Origin: Tahibacter sp042701255
GTDB lineage: Bacteria; Pseudomonadota; Gammaproteobacteria; Xanthomonadales; Rhodanobacteraceae
Length of the DNA: 64,000 nt
Direction: 5' to 3'
Assembly: GCF_042701255.1 (NCBI RefSeq)
Contig: NZ_CP170554.1
Coordinates: forward strand, 1,612,001 to 1,676,000
The notes beneath the pieces were generated by a model. It searched no databases, was not told the DNA's origin, and saw only the letters and a program-made list of their open reading frames with translations. Numbering within the stretch: the first letter of the stretch is position 1; each line of letters opens with the position of its first letter. Below, piece by piece: positions 55,777-64,000 of the stretch. The position numbers and the translations under genes were made by a program.

Positions 55777-55918
55777 GGCGGAATCCTGGCGACGGGCGGG
55801 CGGCCATTGTAGGCGGCGGCTGCGCCGGCGCGCGGCGGCGGAACGTGGGGCGCGTCGCGGAAATCGACGGTCGTTGCGGCGAGCGTGGTCGCTCGCCGTT
55901 CCGGGCGTTGCAGGTGCC

Positions 55919-55962
55919 CGCGCGGCGCCGCCGCCCAGGGGTGAGGCGACGGCGCGGCGCGG
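55919..55962 (-). terminator. GC-rich hairpin after the TonB receptor gene
   Basis: A stem of about 17 bp with two mismatches (arms CGCGGCGCCGCCGCC and GGCGACGGCGCGGCG) lies between the receptor stop and the M28 gene start. No T-run; weak terminator or processing site. Confidence 0.4.
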
Positions 55963-55973
55963 ACGGTCGCGAC

Positions 55974-58724
55974 TCAGTGGCCGGCGGAACCGCCGAAGCG
56001 GTAGGCGAACTCGAGGAAATACTGGCGACCGATCGGATCGAACTGGAACTGGTCGTAGTACGGATAGGTCGAGTTGGTCGCGTCGCGGTGCGGCGGCGTG
56101 TTGCGCAGGTTGACGACGGAGAAGCCCAGGCGCATGCGTTCGGTGATGCGCCAGTCCAGCGACAGGTTGTAGGTCATGCTCGGGCCGTAGCGCCCGCTCT
56201 GGTCGTTCTTCGGCAGCGAGCCGTAGCGCTGGCCGAACAAGGTGGTCGTGAACGCGCCGTAGGTCCAGGCCGCACTGCCGCTGACCTTGCTGCGCAGATT
56301 GTCATAGCCGCGATCGTCACGGACATTGATGTCCGCATCGCCGGGGAACTGCTGATAGGTGTACTCGAGCACGCCGGTGTAGTTCAGGCGGAACGCCCAC
56401 TGGCCCAGCCGCGCCGTGTCGAGGCGATAGTTCAGGCTCGCATCGATGCCCGAGTTGCGCAGCGCCGCGGCGTTGATCGGATAGGTGTTGGCGCCGTTGA
56501 TCTGGCCCGGCTGCACCGGCGCGTTGTCGGCGTTGCGGCTGACCAGGGCGAGCGCCTGCTGGCAGGTCGGCGAGTTCGGATCGATGTGTACGCCGCCTTC
56601 GGTCACGCCGAGCCGGCAGTCGGCCTCGGTGCGCAGGATCTCGTCGAGATCGCGGTCGGTGATCGCGTTGTCGAGGCGGATGTCGTAGTAGTCGACGCTG
56701 ATGTCGAATTCCGGCGCCGGCGACCAGACCAGGCCGTAGGTGAAGGATTTGCCCGATTCGCTGTCGAGGCCGCGGTTGCCGCGGCGCGTGCCCTTGACCG
56801 AGATCCGGTCGTAGTCGCAGTCCGAGTACGGCACGCCGGCCTGGCGCGAGCGGCAGAGGTAGTAGTCGGTCAGCGAGTAGTACGCGCCGCTGGGACCGGC
56901 GAAGACGTAATGCAGATCCGGCGCGCGGAAGCTCGTCGCGGCGCTGCCGCGCAGCAGCAGCGAATCCGTCGGCCGCCATTCCAGGCCCAGGCCCTGCGTG
57001 GTCTTGGCCGTGGTGTGGCCGGCGAAGGAATAGCTGTCGTAGCGCACGGCCGGCGTCAGGCTCAGGGACGCCAGCAGCGGTATGCGGAATTCCGTACCCA
57101 GCGCATAGCGGCTGCGTGCGCCGCTGCCGCCGGTGCCGGTCCAGCCGAAATAGCGGTTCGCCGTGACGTCCGGATCGATGTTCATCGCGTAGGCTTGCGT
57201 GCCGTATTCGGCCACCGCGGCCACGCCGACGTCGCCGGCCGGCAGCTCGAACAACGCGCCATTGTCGACGCTGAGGTTGAACGATTCGGCGCGCGTGTGC
57301 GCGGCGATCGGCGTATAGCGCGAGATCGATTCGTACTCGGCGCGCGTCAGCGGCCGGTACAGGCGATTCAGGTCCGGCGCGAAGACGTCGTAGCCGGTGT
57401 CGTCGTCGACGCCGAGCGATTCGCCGAGGAAGAAGCGGTCGGCTGCGTCGATGACGATGGCGCGATGCGCCTGCACCATGCGGAAGCGCGCGTTGGAATA
57501 GCCTGCGTCGTAATGCCAGTCGCCGAAGTGGCCTTCGATGCCGGTATTCAGCGAGCGCGTCGTGTCGCGGTTGTAGTCGAGTACCGCGTCGAGGCCGCCG
57601 ACTTCCTCCGGCGTGAAGATGCGCTGCCACGCTTCGTAGGTGCCGGTGGCCGCGTTGATGAAGGTGTTGTCGGGCGAGCCGCCGTAGCCCCAGAAGTTCG
57701 GGCCGCCGCCGAATTTCGTGCGCGTATGCGCGGCCTGGAAGTCGAGATATGCACGCGTGTCGTCGTTGAGGTGATAGCTCAGCGAGGCGTAGCCCACGCC
57801 GTTCTCGCGCTTGTTCTGCACCGTGCCGTAGAGCGCTTCGGTGGTGCCGCAGAACCAGCCGCGATTCGGCCGGAACGTGTACTGCAAGGTACCGCGATCC
57901 AGATGCGACAGCGCATCGCAGGTCGCCTGGCCCGGATCGATGTACTGCAACGTCGCCGGATTCCAGCGCAGGAACGTGCGCGCCGCGACGGCAGGGCCGC
58001 GCAGGGCCGGGTTGTCGCTCAGCGAATCCTGGAAACTGCGCTGATACTGGAAGATCGGATCCTGGCGATAGAACTCCACGCCGAACAGCGCGTCGAGATC
58101 GCCGATGCTGCCGCCGGTGGTCAGCTGCAGGCGTTGCGAGAAGCCGCCGCCGTCCTGCGTGTCGCCGATGCGGTAGTTCAGGGTGCTTCCGTCGGCCTTC
58201 TGCTTGAGGATGAAGTTGATGACGCCGGACACCGCGTCGGAGCCGTAGATGGCCGAGGCGCTGCCGGTCAGCACTTCGATGCGCTCGATCATCGACACCG
58301 GAATGTTGGCGATGTCGGTGAAGTTGCTCTGCGCGTTGTAGGCCAGCGGGAAGTCGGCCATGCGCCGGCCGTTGAGCAGCACGAGTGTGTAGCTCGGGCC
58401 GAGGCCGCGCAGATCCACCTGCTGCGCGCCGGGGGTGAAGCCCTGGAACTGCTGCGTCTGCACCGAACCGGTCGACTGGGTCAGCGAGCGCACCACGTCA
58501 TAGGCCGTGTTCAGTCCTTTCGCGCGGATGTCGTCGGCGGTGATCACGGTGACCGGCGCCGGCCCTTCGACGGTCGCGCGCGGAATGCGCGAACCGGTGA
58601 CGACGACGCCTTCGAGCTCGGTCGCGTCCTTGCGGTCGGTGTTCGCCTCCTGGGCGACGGCGGCGAGCGGCAGCGAGACGAAGCCGGCCAGAGCGATGGC
58701 CAGATACAACGGTGTGCGGTGCAT
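55974..58724 (-). CDS. TonB-dependent outer-membrane receptor
   Basis: 916 aa. The ATG chosen follows GGGGGA and begins a signal peptide (MHRTPLYLAIALAGFVSLPL, cleaved near VAQ-EA). The TonB box region ELEGVVVTGSRIPRA precedes a plug with RSLTQSTGSVQTQQF, QVDLRGLGPSYTLVLLNGRR and EVLTGSASAIYGSDAVSGVI, then a large barrel ending EFAYRFG. The plug phrases are those of the large Xanthomonad receptor group used for peptides, vitamins or plant compounds; the substrate is not predictable. The M28 aminopeptidase follows on the same strand. No Fur box was found upstream. Confidence 0.93.
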   Translation of the reverse strand: MHRTPLYLAIALAGFVSLPLAAVAQEANTDRKDATELEGVVVTGSRIPRATVEGPAPVTVITADDIRAKGLNTAYDVVRSLTQSTGSVQTQQFQGFTPGAQQVDLRGLGPSYTLVLLNGRRMADFPLAYNAQSNFTDIANIPVSMIERIEVLTGSASAIYGSDAVSGVINFILKQKADGSTLNYRIGDTQDGGGFSQRLQLTTGGSIGDLDALFGVEFYRQDPIFQYQRSFQDSLSDNPALRGPAVAARTFLRWNPATLQYIDPGQATCDALSHLDRGTLQYTFRPNRGWFCGTTEALYGTVQNKRENGVGYASLSYHLNDDTRAYLDFQAAHTRTKFGGGPNFWGYGGSPDNTFINAATGTYEAWQRIFTPEEVGGLDAVLDYNRDTTRSLNTGIEGHFGDWHYDAGYSNARFRMVQAHRAIVIDAADRFFLGESLGVDDDTGYDVFAPDLNRLYRPLTRAEYESISRYTPIAAHTRAESFNLSVDNGALFELPAGDVGVAAVAEYGTQAYAMNIDPDVTANRYFGWTGTGGSGARSRYALGTEFRIPLLASLSLTPAVRYDSYSFAGHTTAKTTQGLGLEWRPTDSLLLRGSAATSFRAPDLHYVFAGPSGAYYSLTDYYLCRSRQAGVPYSDCDYDRISVKGTRRGNRGLDSESGKSFTYGLVWSPAPEFDISVDYYDIRLDNAITDRDLDEILRTEADCRLGVTEGGVHIDPNSPTCQQALALVSRNADNAPVQPGQINGANTYPINAAALRNSGIDASLNYRLDTARLGQWAFRLNYTGVLEYTYQQFPGDADINVRDDRGYDNLRSKVSGSAAWTYGAFTTTLFGQRYGSLPKNDQSGRYGPSMTYNLSLDWRITERMRLGFSVVNLRNTPPHRDATNSTYPYYDQFQFDPIGRQYFLEFAYRFGGSAGH

Positions 58725-59170
58725 GAATCCCCCGAGCTGGTACACGAATGCGGCGCAACGGACCGGTGCGAAACCGAGGCTTCGCGTTTTTCGGGACGAG
58801 TGCCTCCGCCGGCGCCGCAATTCGGCCGGTGTTCGTCCTCTCTCAGAGAGCATCCCCGTCGACGCTCCATCGCCTTGCGGTCTGTGCCGCTACGGCGGCG
58901 AAACCTTCGCATGCGGCCGCCGCCGCCTTCGCTACGAATTCCGTCGTCGTCACGAAGCGCCGCGCCAAAGGCCGCGCTTACGCAAAAGCGTCATATGTCC
59001 GGGGATTTGTGCAGATTTCTGCGCGGCGGCGAAGGTTGCGGCGCAGCAGGCAAGGCTTGATGCGCTGTGAAGGCGTGCCGATTTTTTGCGCGTTTCCTAT
59101 GCCAGATTCAGCGCTCAACGGAAAGCGTTTGCGCCTGCAGGAATCACCGCGTGTGAGCTGAGCTTGCGAA
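58725..59170. other. Intergenic interval upstream of the receptor
   Basis: No supported frame. It presumably holds the receptor promoter, but no convincing -35/-10 pair or operator was identified. Confidence 0.35.
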
Positions 59171-59344
59171 GCAACCCCATCCCCACCCATGCCCTCCCCT
59201 TGATGGGGAGGGTTTTTTCCGGCCAGTTGTCTGAAGTCCCCGCTTTTAGCCAGTAGCAAGGAGTTCGCGTGCTTCAGTCTGGTTTTCGCCGAGGCATGTA
59301 AACCCTCCCCTTCAAGGGGAGGGCATGGGTGGGGATGGGGTTGC
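59171..59344. repeat. 42-bp inverted repeat enclosing 90 bp, with terminator-like ends
   Basis: The left arm (59171-59212) and right arm (59303-59344) are reverse complements with a single mismatch. Each arm itself ends in a CCCTCCCC / GGGGAGGG hairpin, and the left one runs into TTTTTT, a good terminator. The whole may be a transposable or REP-like repeat family member, and its transcript would fold into one long hairpin. It lies downstream of the glutathione transferase gene. Confidence 0.75.
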
Positions 59345-59483
59345 TCATGCCGCAAAGGCAAAGCGCGAAACCGGAAAAAATCGAGCCGCGCCGATGTCGC
59401 GCCAGAGGCCGTGACGATGAAGCCGCCCGTCTGCCACCGCAGGATCCACGCACCGCCGCAAGGTGTGCTCGCGGTGCCGCGCC

Positions 59484-60182
59484 TCAGCGCGCCGTGTTCT
59501 GTGCCGTCTGGCCGAACAGTATCTTGCGGCTTTCCTCGGTGATCGTCGGCCGGTTCGCGAACGGCTGCGCCTGCGCATACGCGCGCACGGTCGCGGGACG
59601 TTCGGCGATCGCGCCGAACCAGCGCTTCAGATGCGGAAAGTCGTCGAGGTTCTGCTGCTGGCGCTCGTGCGGCACGATCCACGGATAGCAGGCCATGTCG
59701 GCGATGCTGTAGTCGCCGGCGATGAACTCGCGGCCGGCCAGGCGACGATCGAGTACGCCGTAGAGCCGGTTGGTCTCCTTGACGTAGCGTTCGATCGCAT
59801 ACGGAATTTTTTCCGGTGCATAGGTGCCGAAGTGATGGTTCTGTCCGGCCATCGGACCGAGCCCGCCCATCTGCCAGAACAGCCATTCGGTGACTTCCTT
59901 GCGGCCGCGCACGTCGGCGGGCAGGAAGCGGCCGCTCTTCTGTGCCAGATACAGCAGGATCGCGCCGGACTCGAACACGCTGATCGCTTCGCCACCGTCG
60001 GCCGGTGCGCGGTCGATGATCGCCGGCATGCGGTTGTTCGGCGAGAACGCGAGGAAGGCGGGGTCGAACTGCTCGCCGCGGCCGATGTCGACGGGCCTTA
60101 TCGTGTAATCCAGTCCGGCTTCTTCGAGAAACAGCGTGATCTTGTGGCCGTTGGGGGTGGGCCAGTAGTAGAGCTCGATCAT
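59484..60182 (-). CDS. Glutathione S-transferase
   Basis: 232 aa. The N-terminal thioredoxin-like domain starts IELYYWPTPNGHKITLFLEE (the TPNGHK glutathione site of YghU/YfcG/Ure2-like enzymes) and includes NNRMPAIIDR and the glutathione-binding FESGAILLYLA. The C-terminal helical domain has EWLFWQMGGLGPMAGQNHHF and YSIADMACYPW, typical of this branch. These enzymes reduce disulphides or hydroperoxides with glutathione. It is a single gene; the long inverted repeat follows it. Confidence 0.92.
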   Translation of the reverse strand: MIELYYWPTPNGHKITLFLEEAGLDYTIRPVDIGRGEQFDPAFLAFSPNNRMPAIIDRAPADGGEAISVFESGAILLYLAQKSGRFLPADVRGRKEVTEWLFWQMGGLGPMAGQNHHFGTYAPEKIPYAIERYVKETNRLYGVLDRRLAGREFIAGDYSIADMACYPWIVPHERQQQNLDDFPHLKRWFGAIAERPATVRAYAQAQPFANRPTITEESRKILFGQTAQNTAR

Positions 60183-60235
60183 GGGGGCGGCCTGCAGGGA
60201 AGTCCGTCAGCGTGTGGGGCGGAACGGCCGCGCTT

Positions 60236-61738
60236 TCAAGAGTCGTTGCCGATGGCCGCAGTCGTTTCGGCCTTCGCGTCGCCGCGGTAGCGCAGATCGA
60301 TGCGGCCTTCGTCGTAGAGGCCGTCGACGACGGTCGGCGCGGTGATCACGCCGCGCACGCCGTCCCAGCTGATCGTGCGGTCGGGATAGGGATGCCGCAG
60401 CTCGGCCGGCTGGGCCGCGATGAAGGTCGCCATGTCGGCCTCGGTCACGTCGGCGCGCAGCGCGGCGACGCGGATCGCGAGCAGGCGCCGCAGCAGTTCC
60501 TGATCGTTGAGGTGTCGCCGGTAGTCGCCGATGAGATCCTTGCCCTTGCGCAGATAGTGCAGGCCGCCGGCGTTGTAGCGCAGCGGCAGCCAGCGCCGCT
60601 CCGGCTCCACGGGCGGCAGCACCGACTGCACGGCCTGGTCGTAGCGCTGCTGTGCAACCGGCTCTTCGGCAGGCATCGCGGCGAGATGAGCTGCCTCCGC
60701 GTCGGCCAGGCGCGCATGCGTGTTGATCGTCGCTTGCGGCAGGTATGTGAAGCTGTCGGCGATGCGGTTCGCGCAACTGTCGGGCGGCGTGTCGGCGTTC
60801 GCGCCGGTCGGGGCTTCGTCGCCGCGCCAGCAGTTGCGTACGGCCGTCAGCACGCCCGGGAGCTCGCGGCGCAGGCTCGCTGCAGTGACCTGGACGTTGT
60901 CGTAGACGGCGACGTCGAGGTTGTTCTCGGCCGCGCTCGGCGCGGCCAATACTGCATCGACCGCGTCGTCGAGCGCGGCACGCTGCGCGGCCGTCGCGTT
61001 CGCGTAGAGGTCGACGAGCAGCCGCCGATGATCGGCCAGGAACGACACGGCGAACAGCTTGTCGATGAGCCAGTCCGACTGTTCGGCAACGCGGCGCCAC
61101 AAGCCCGCTTGTGCGGCAATCTTCTGGCCGGTTTCGACTACGTCGGCATCGATCGCGCGCAGCGCGAGGCCGGCGATCTGCAGGCGGATCGTGGATGCGG
61201 GAATCATCGGGAAATCGGTGCTGCGCAGCGGCGCTTCCTGCCACTGCGGCAGCACGGCGGCGTGATCGAGTCGCGACAGGCGCAACCGGTTCGCGTCCAG
61301 CAGCCGTGTCATCGCTGCACGATGCTGTCGCGCCCAGGCGAAGCAGTCGCCGAGTGCGGGACGGCAGGGTACGGCGAAGCCGTCGCGATCGGGGTCCACT
61401 TCCACGACCGGCACGGCCTGGTCGGCTTCGCTGTCCATCGGCGTGTGGCTGTCGGCCTGCGCGAGATAGGCCGTGGCGCGCTGCCGTCCTGCCAGCAGCG
61501 GATCGACGTTTTCCGCCGCGCCGTTGCCGATCAGATGGAGCCAGGCATTGTCCGCGTCGGCGACCGTGCGCGCCGGTGGTGAAGACCAGCGCAAGGCATC
61601 GGGTGTCGGCGCTTCGTCGTGGCGGTAGTAATACACGGCCGCGAGCAGCGCCGCGGCCATTACAGTCAATACGAGCCACGCGCGGCGGCGGCGCGGTTTT
61701 CGTGCGGACAGGCTGGCGACGGGACGATTCGGCGACAT
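60236..61738 (-). CDS. Membrane-anchored protein of unknown function
   Basis: 500 aa. A basic N-terminus (RKPRRRR) is followed by one transmembrane helix (about 20-39, ending YYYRHDE), then a 450-residue periplasmic part of mostly helical, Ala-rich sequence with four cysteines. Segments such as ADNAWLHLIGNGAAENVDPL and DLIGDYRRHLNDQELLRRLL recall a conserved hypothetical family of Xanthomonadales. No catalytic motif is visible. It is 53 bp upstream of the glutathione transferase gene on the same strand, so co-expression is possible. Confidence 0.8.
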   Translation of the reverse strand: MSPNRPVASLSARKPRRRRAWLVLTVMAAALLAAVYYYRHDEAPTPDALRWSSPPARTVADADNAWLHLIGNGAAENVDPLLAGRQRATAYLAQADSHTPMDSEADQAVPVVEVDPDRDGFAVPCRPALGDCFAWARQHRAAMTRLLDANRLRLSRLDHAAVLPQWQEAPLRSTDFPMIPASTIRLQIAGLALRAIDADVVETGQKIAAQAGLWRRVAEQSDWLIDKLFAVSFLADHRRLLVDLYANATAAQRAALDDAVDAVLAAPSAAENNLDVAVYDNVQVTAASLRRELPGVLTAVRNCWRGDEAPTGANADTPPDSCANRIADSFTYLPQATINTHARLADAEAAHLAAMPAEEPVAQQRYDQAVQSVLPPVEPERRWLPLRYNAGGLHYLRKGKDLIGDYRRHLNDQELLRRLLAIRVAALRADVTEADMATFIAAQPAELRHPYPDRTISWDGVRGVITAPTVVDGLYDEGRIDLRYRGDAKAETTAAIGNDS

Positions 61739-61797
61739 GGCGGCAACGTGCGGTGACGGTGCGCGTCATGCTGCCACGATTGCCGCCGTCGCGAACC

Positions 61798-62295
61798 TCA
61801 TTCGGGTTCGCTCGGCACTGCACCGAACTCCGCTTCGCCGAGAAACGCGTCGTCGTCGAGTGCCGGCAGCGCCGGCAGGTTGCTGGCTTCGTCCCATTCG
61901 GCTTCGTGCGGGTTGCGCACGCCGCCGAGCATCACCTCGACAAGTTCTTCTTCGGCGGTGTTCTGCGGCGGGCAGTCGGGTTTGGGGGGCGACGGCAGCA
62001 GGCTTGCGGCAGTCACCGGCGAACGATCGGCCGGCGGCTCCGCGGCGGCGGCGACGCTCAGCGCGGCAGCCAGACCGAGCCCCGCGGCGGCGGCAATGCG
62101 GCGCGACCGTTTGACCGTATACGCGACGCATATCGTCTCCTCGCAGCCGGCCAGCAACGCGCGCCGCTGCGTTTCGTCGAGATCGTCGAGGTTGTGCACA
62201 CGCCGGCGGCACAGGCTGCAGAAATCGCGGCCGGCCGCAGGCGCGGCGTTCCAGCGCAGAGGGCAGGGCGAGTCGATCTTCGGAAACGACGGCAT
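61798..62295 (-). CDS. Protein with N-terminal Cys cluster and one membrane helix
   Basis: 165 aa. The first 60 residues follow the pattern CPLRW...GRDFCSLCRRRVHNLDDL...C...C (Cys 11, 26, 29 and two later), a small zinc-ribbon-like or Fe-S-like module known from many bacterial hypothetical proteins. A transmembrane helix (about 66-84) then leads to a Pro- and acid-rich tail (EEELVEVMLGG). It may be an anti-sigma-like or sensor protein, but that is only a guess. Confidence 0.75.
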   Translation of the reverse strand: MPSFPKIDSPCPLRWNAAPAAGRDFCSLCRRRVHNLDDLDETQRRALLAGCEETICVAYTVKRSRRIAAAAGLGLAAALSVAAAAEPPADRSPVTAASLLPSPPKPDCPPQNTAEEELVEVMLGGVRNPHEAEWDEASNLPALPALDDDAFLGEAEFGAVPSEPE

Positions 62296-62504
62296 CGGAG
62301 CATCCTCGGCGACGGACGGCGGGCTCCTGCGATACGGGCGCCTTCCGCACCGCAGGAGTCTGTGCCGACGTGGCGGCGCGACAGATCGTCGCCGCGACCT
62401 GCGCAACGAGACCGCCGACGCGGTATCGCCTCGGCGCTGCGCTTCTCGCCGAGGTGATGCGGTGACCGCGTGCCGTGGTGTCGTCTCGTCTCCGATGTCC
62501 CGCA

Positions 62505-63023
62505 TCAGATGATGGGTCGGCTCCGCGGCAAGGTCGTGCTGACGAGAATTTCCTGGCCGTCGCAATCGACCTTTCTGCGCGTGATGTCGATCGAGCGTGA
62601 GCGTCGCCGATAGGCCGGCCCTTTGCCGCGTCGATGAGCCGACTGCCGTGTGATCGTGATCCGGCCCAAAGGCCCGAGATAGGCGTGATGCAGGCCGAAC
62701 GCACGCGGGTCGGTGCCGCAGCAGCCGCTCGGGACGATCGTGCGCAGCTGGTCCAATGCGTAGTCGACGGCGCGGCGGCCGTGGATCTGCGCGACGTGGT
62801 CCGGCAGCGAGAACACCAGGAGGTAGCCGAGCGGCCGCACGACGCAGAGCAGATGCCCGTGACGTGCTTCGAGACGGCCGTTGCGCAGATGCAGGCTCAG
62901 GCGTTGCGGCGGATGGTTGCGATAGCGAAATCGCGGAAAGGCGGCGAGGCGCCCCAGCAGCGCCGCGAACGACAATGGGAAGTACCGGCCTCGAGCCGGT
63001 ATGCAGCGATGATCCTGGTGCAT
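62505..63023 (-). CDS. Small basic protein of unknown function
   Basis: 172 aa from an ATG with GGAG 8 nt upstream. It is Arg/His-rich (MHQDHRCIPARGRYFPLSF, GCCGTDPRAFGLHHAYLG, RRGKGPAYRRRSRSID). Amino-acid use is less regular than in neighbours, so it could be a chance frame, but the frame is long and the ribosome site good. Confidence 0.5.
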   Translation of the reverse strand: MHQDHRCIPARGRYFPLSFAALLGRLAAFPRFRYRNHPPQRLSLHLRNGRLEARHGHLLCVVRPLGYLLVFSLPDHVAQIHGRRAVDYALDQLRTIVPSGCCGTDPRAFGLHHAYLGPLGRITITRQSAHRRGKGPAYRRRSRSIDITRRKVDCDGQEILVSTTLPRSRPII

Positions 63024-63338
63024 GAAACCACTCCGTAAAGACGAATCGCGGAGCGGCGGCGCGACGCGCGCGCGGCCGCGTACGGCGGTCGCGGCGCAAT
63101 CGCCGGACCGCGGCAGCGGCATCGGTCAAGGAGGTGTCAGTTGTCGCTGGGCGGGATGCTGCCGGCGTGCAGGCGCGGGCCGGCGAGGACAGCGGGAATG
63201 CCGCGCACAACGGATCGCACGATCGTGTCGATCGCGCGCGTAGAGGTGCATGGCGCACGATAACGCCGCGCCGCCGTCGGCGGCGCGGGCGTGATGATGC
63301 TCAGGCGACGGCGCGCGTACGGCGCGCCGTGCGGCGAT
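63024..63338. other. Intergenic interval with hairpin after the CoA-transferase gene
   Basis: A perfect 10-bp stem (CCGCGCCGCC / GGCGGCGCGG, 63266-63288) with a 3-nt loop lies 50 bp past the CoA-transferase stop on the minus strand. Nothing else was recognised. Confidence 0.45.
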
Positions 63339-64000
63339 TCAGGCCAGGCCGGGTGCGACGTCGAAATCGCAGCCGGTCTTGGCCTTGACGTCGGCGAGGC
63401 TGACGCCGTCGTGCAGCTCGATCAGGCGCAGGCCGCCGCCGTCCTTGACCTCGAACACGCAGAGGTCGGTGATGATCAGATTCACGACGCTCTTGCCGGT
63501 CAGCGGCAGCGCGCATTCGCGCAGGATCTTGGGCGAGCCATCCTTCGCCGTGTGCTCCATCAGCACGACGACGCGCTTGACGCCGGAGACCAGGTCCATC
63601 GCGCCGCCTGGACCCTTGACCATCTTGCCGGGCACCATCCAGTTCGCGAGGTCGCCGTTCTCGGACACTTCGAGGCCGCCGAGGATCGACAGGTCGATGT
63701 GGCCGCCGCGGATCATCGCGAACGAATCGGCGCTGGAGAAGAAGCTCGAGCCCGGAATCGCGGTGATGGTCTGCTTGCCGGCGTTGATCAGGTCCGGATC
63801 GACCTGGTCCTCGGTCGGGAACGGGCCGATGCCGAGCAGGCCGTTCTCCGACTGCAAGGTCACGTTGACGCCGGCCGGAATGTGGTTCGCGACGAGGGTC
63901 GGAATGCCGATGCCGAGGTTCACGCAATAGCCGTCGCGCAGTTCCTTCGCCGCGCGCTTTGCCATCGCGACGCGGATCGGGCTCTCCTTGCCGCCCGGCG
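63339..64000 (-). CDS. scoB: 3-oxoacid CoA-transferase, subunit B (5' end beyond the window)
   Basis: At least 209 aa from an internal Met, and the frame stays open to the window edge, so the true start may lie outside. It joins subunit A (expected next, outside) to move CoA from succinyl-CoA to acetoacetate or similar acids. Landmarks are GYCVNLGIGIPTLVANHIPA, the catalytic Glu motif SENGLLGIGPFP, FFSSADSFAMIRGGHIDLSI, GDLANWMVPGKMVKGPGGAM and VVVLMEHTAKDG. A ribosome-like AAGGAG lies too far from the internal ATG, supporting an upstream start. Confidence 0.92.
   Translation of the reverse strand, partial: PGGKESPIRVAMAKRAAKELRDGYCVNLGIGIPTLVANHIPAGVNVTLQSENGLLGIGPFPTEDQVDPDLINAGKQTITAIPGSSFFSSADSFAMIRGGHIDLSILGGLEVSENGDLANWMVPGKMVKGPGGAMDLVSGVKRVVVLMEHTAKDGSPKILRECALPLTGKSVVNLIITDLCVFEVKDGGGLRLIELHDGVSLADVKAKTGCDFDVAPGLA

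Overview
The window is GC-rich, densely coded DNA from a Gram-negative bacterium. TonB-dependent receptors, an M56 peptidase with a TonB C-terminal domain, a proteobacterial-type SAH riboswitch in front of ahcY, RimK, microcystin-dependent (MdpB-type) tail-collar proteins and IPTL-CTERM-like sorting tails all point to the Gammaproteobacteria, most likely Xanthomonadales (Lysobacterales), Rhodanobacteraceae or a close relative. This placement is inferred from gene content, not from a marker gene. No rRNA, tRNA, CRISPR array or intact insertion sequence was seen.

Layout. 0.2-5.7 kb: a large unknown protein with an apparent frameshift, overlapping a pentapeptide-repeat protein. 5.8-10.6 kb: an iron-type module on the minus strand (response regulator, kinase, Fur-boxed TonB receptor, Fur-like regulator). 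11.2-13.6 kb: an IPTL-tailed protein coupled to a collagen-like Gly-X-Thr protein. 13.9-17.9 kb: EF-hand protein, membrane-anchored TIR protein, TerC and RimK. 18.1-20.9 kb: a secreted protein, then a BlaI repressor with an M56/TonB sensor. 20.9-24.4 kb: a candidate C-rich-loop small RNA, a MITE-like element touching the start of a second two-component system, and ilvE.

24.5-37.5 kb is the most striking region. A 2,998-residue repeat adhesin is followed by three tandem tail-collar proteins, a Tat-exported protein, a GNAT acetyltransferase and a DUF6916-type protein. 37.6-45.9 kb: secreted metalloprotease, metF, a cluster of short palindromic repeats with a duplicated trpF tail, trpF, a diguanylate cyclase, a beta-helix surface protein and riboswitch-controlled ahcY. 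46.2-58.7 kb: mainly exported proteins (Kelch/FN3 protein with a second apparent frameshift, TPR protein, M28 peptidase, TonB receptor). 59.2-64 kb: a long inverted repeat, a glutathione transferase, three poorly characterised proteins and the start-truncated B subunit of a 3-oxoacid CoA-transferase.

The genes mostly describe a cell investing in its surface and secretome: adhesins, beta-helices, collagen-like and Kelch proteins, exported peptidases and TonB receptors. These sit among two-component, BlaI/M56, Fur and c-di-GMP control genes. metF and ahcY belong to the methionine/SAM cycle. Three places where coding sense jumps between frames (about 616-620, 49817-49820 and 52535) should be checked against reads before the genes are called broken.
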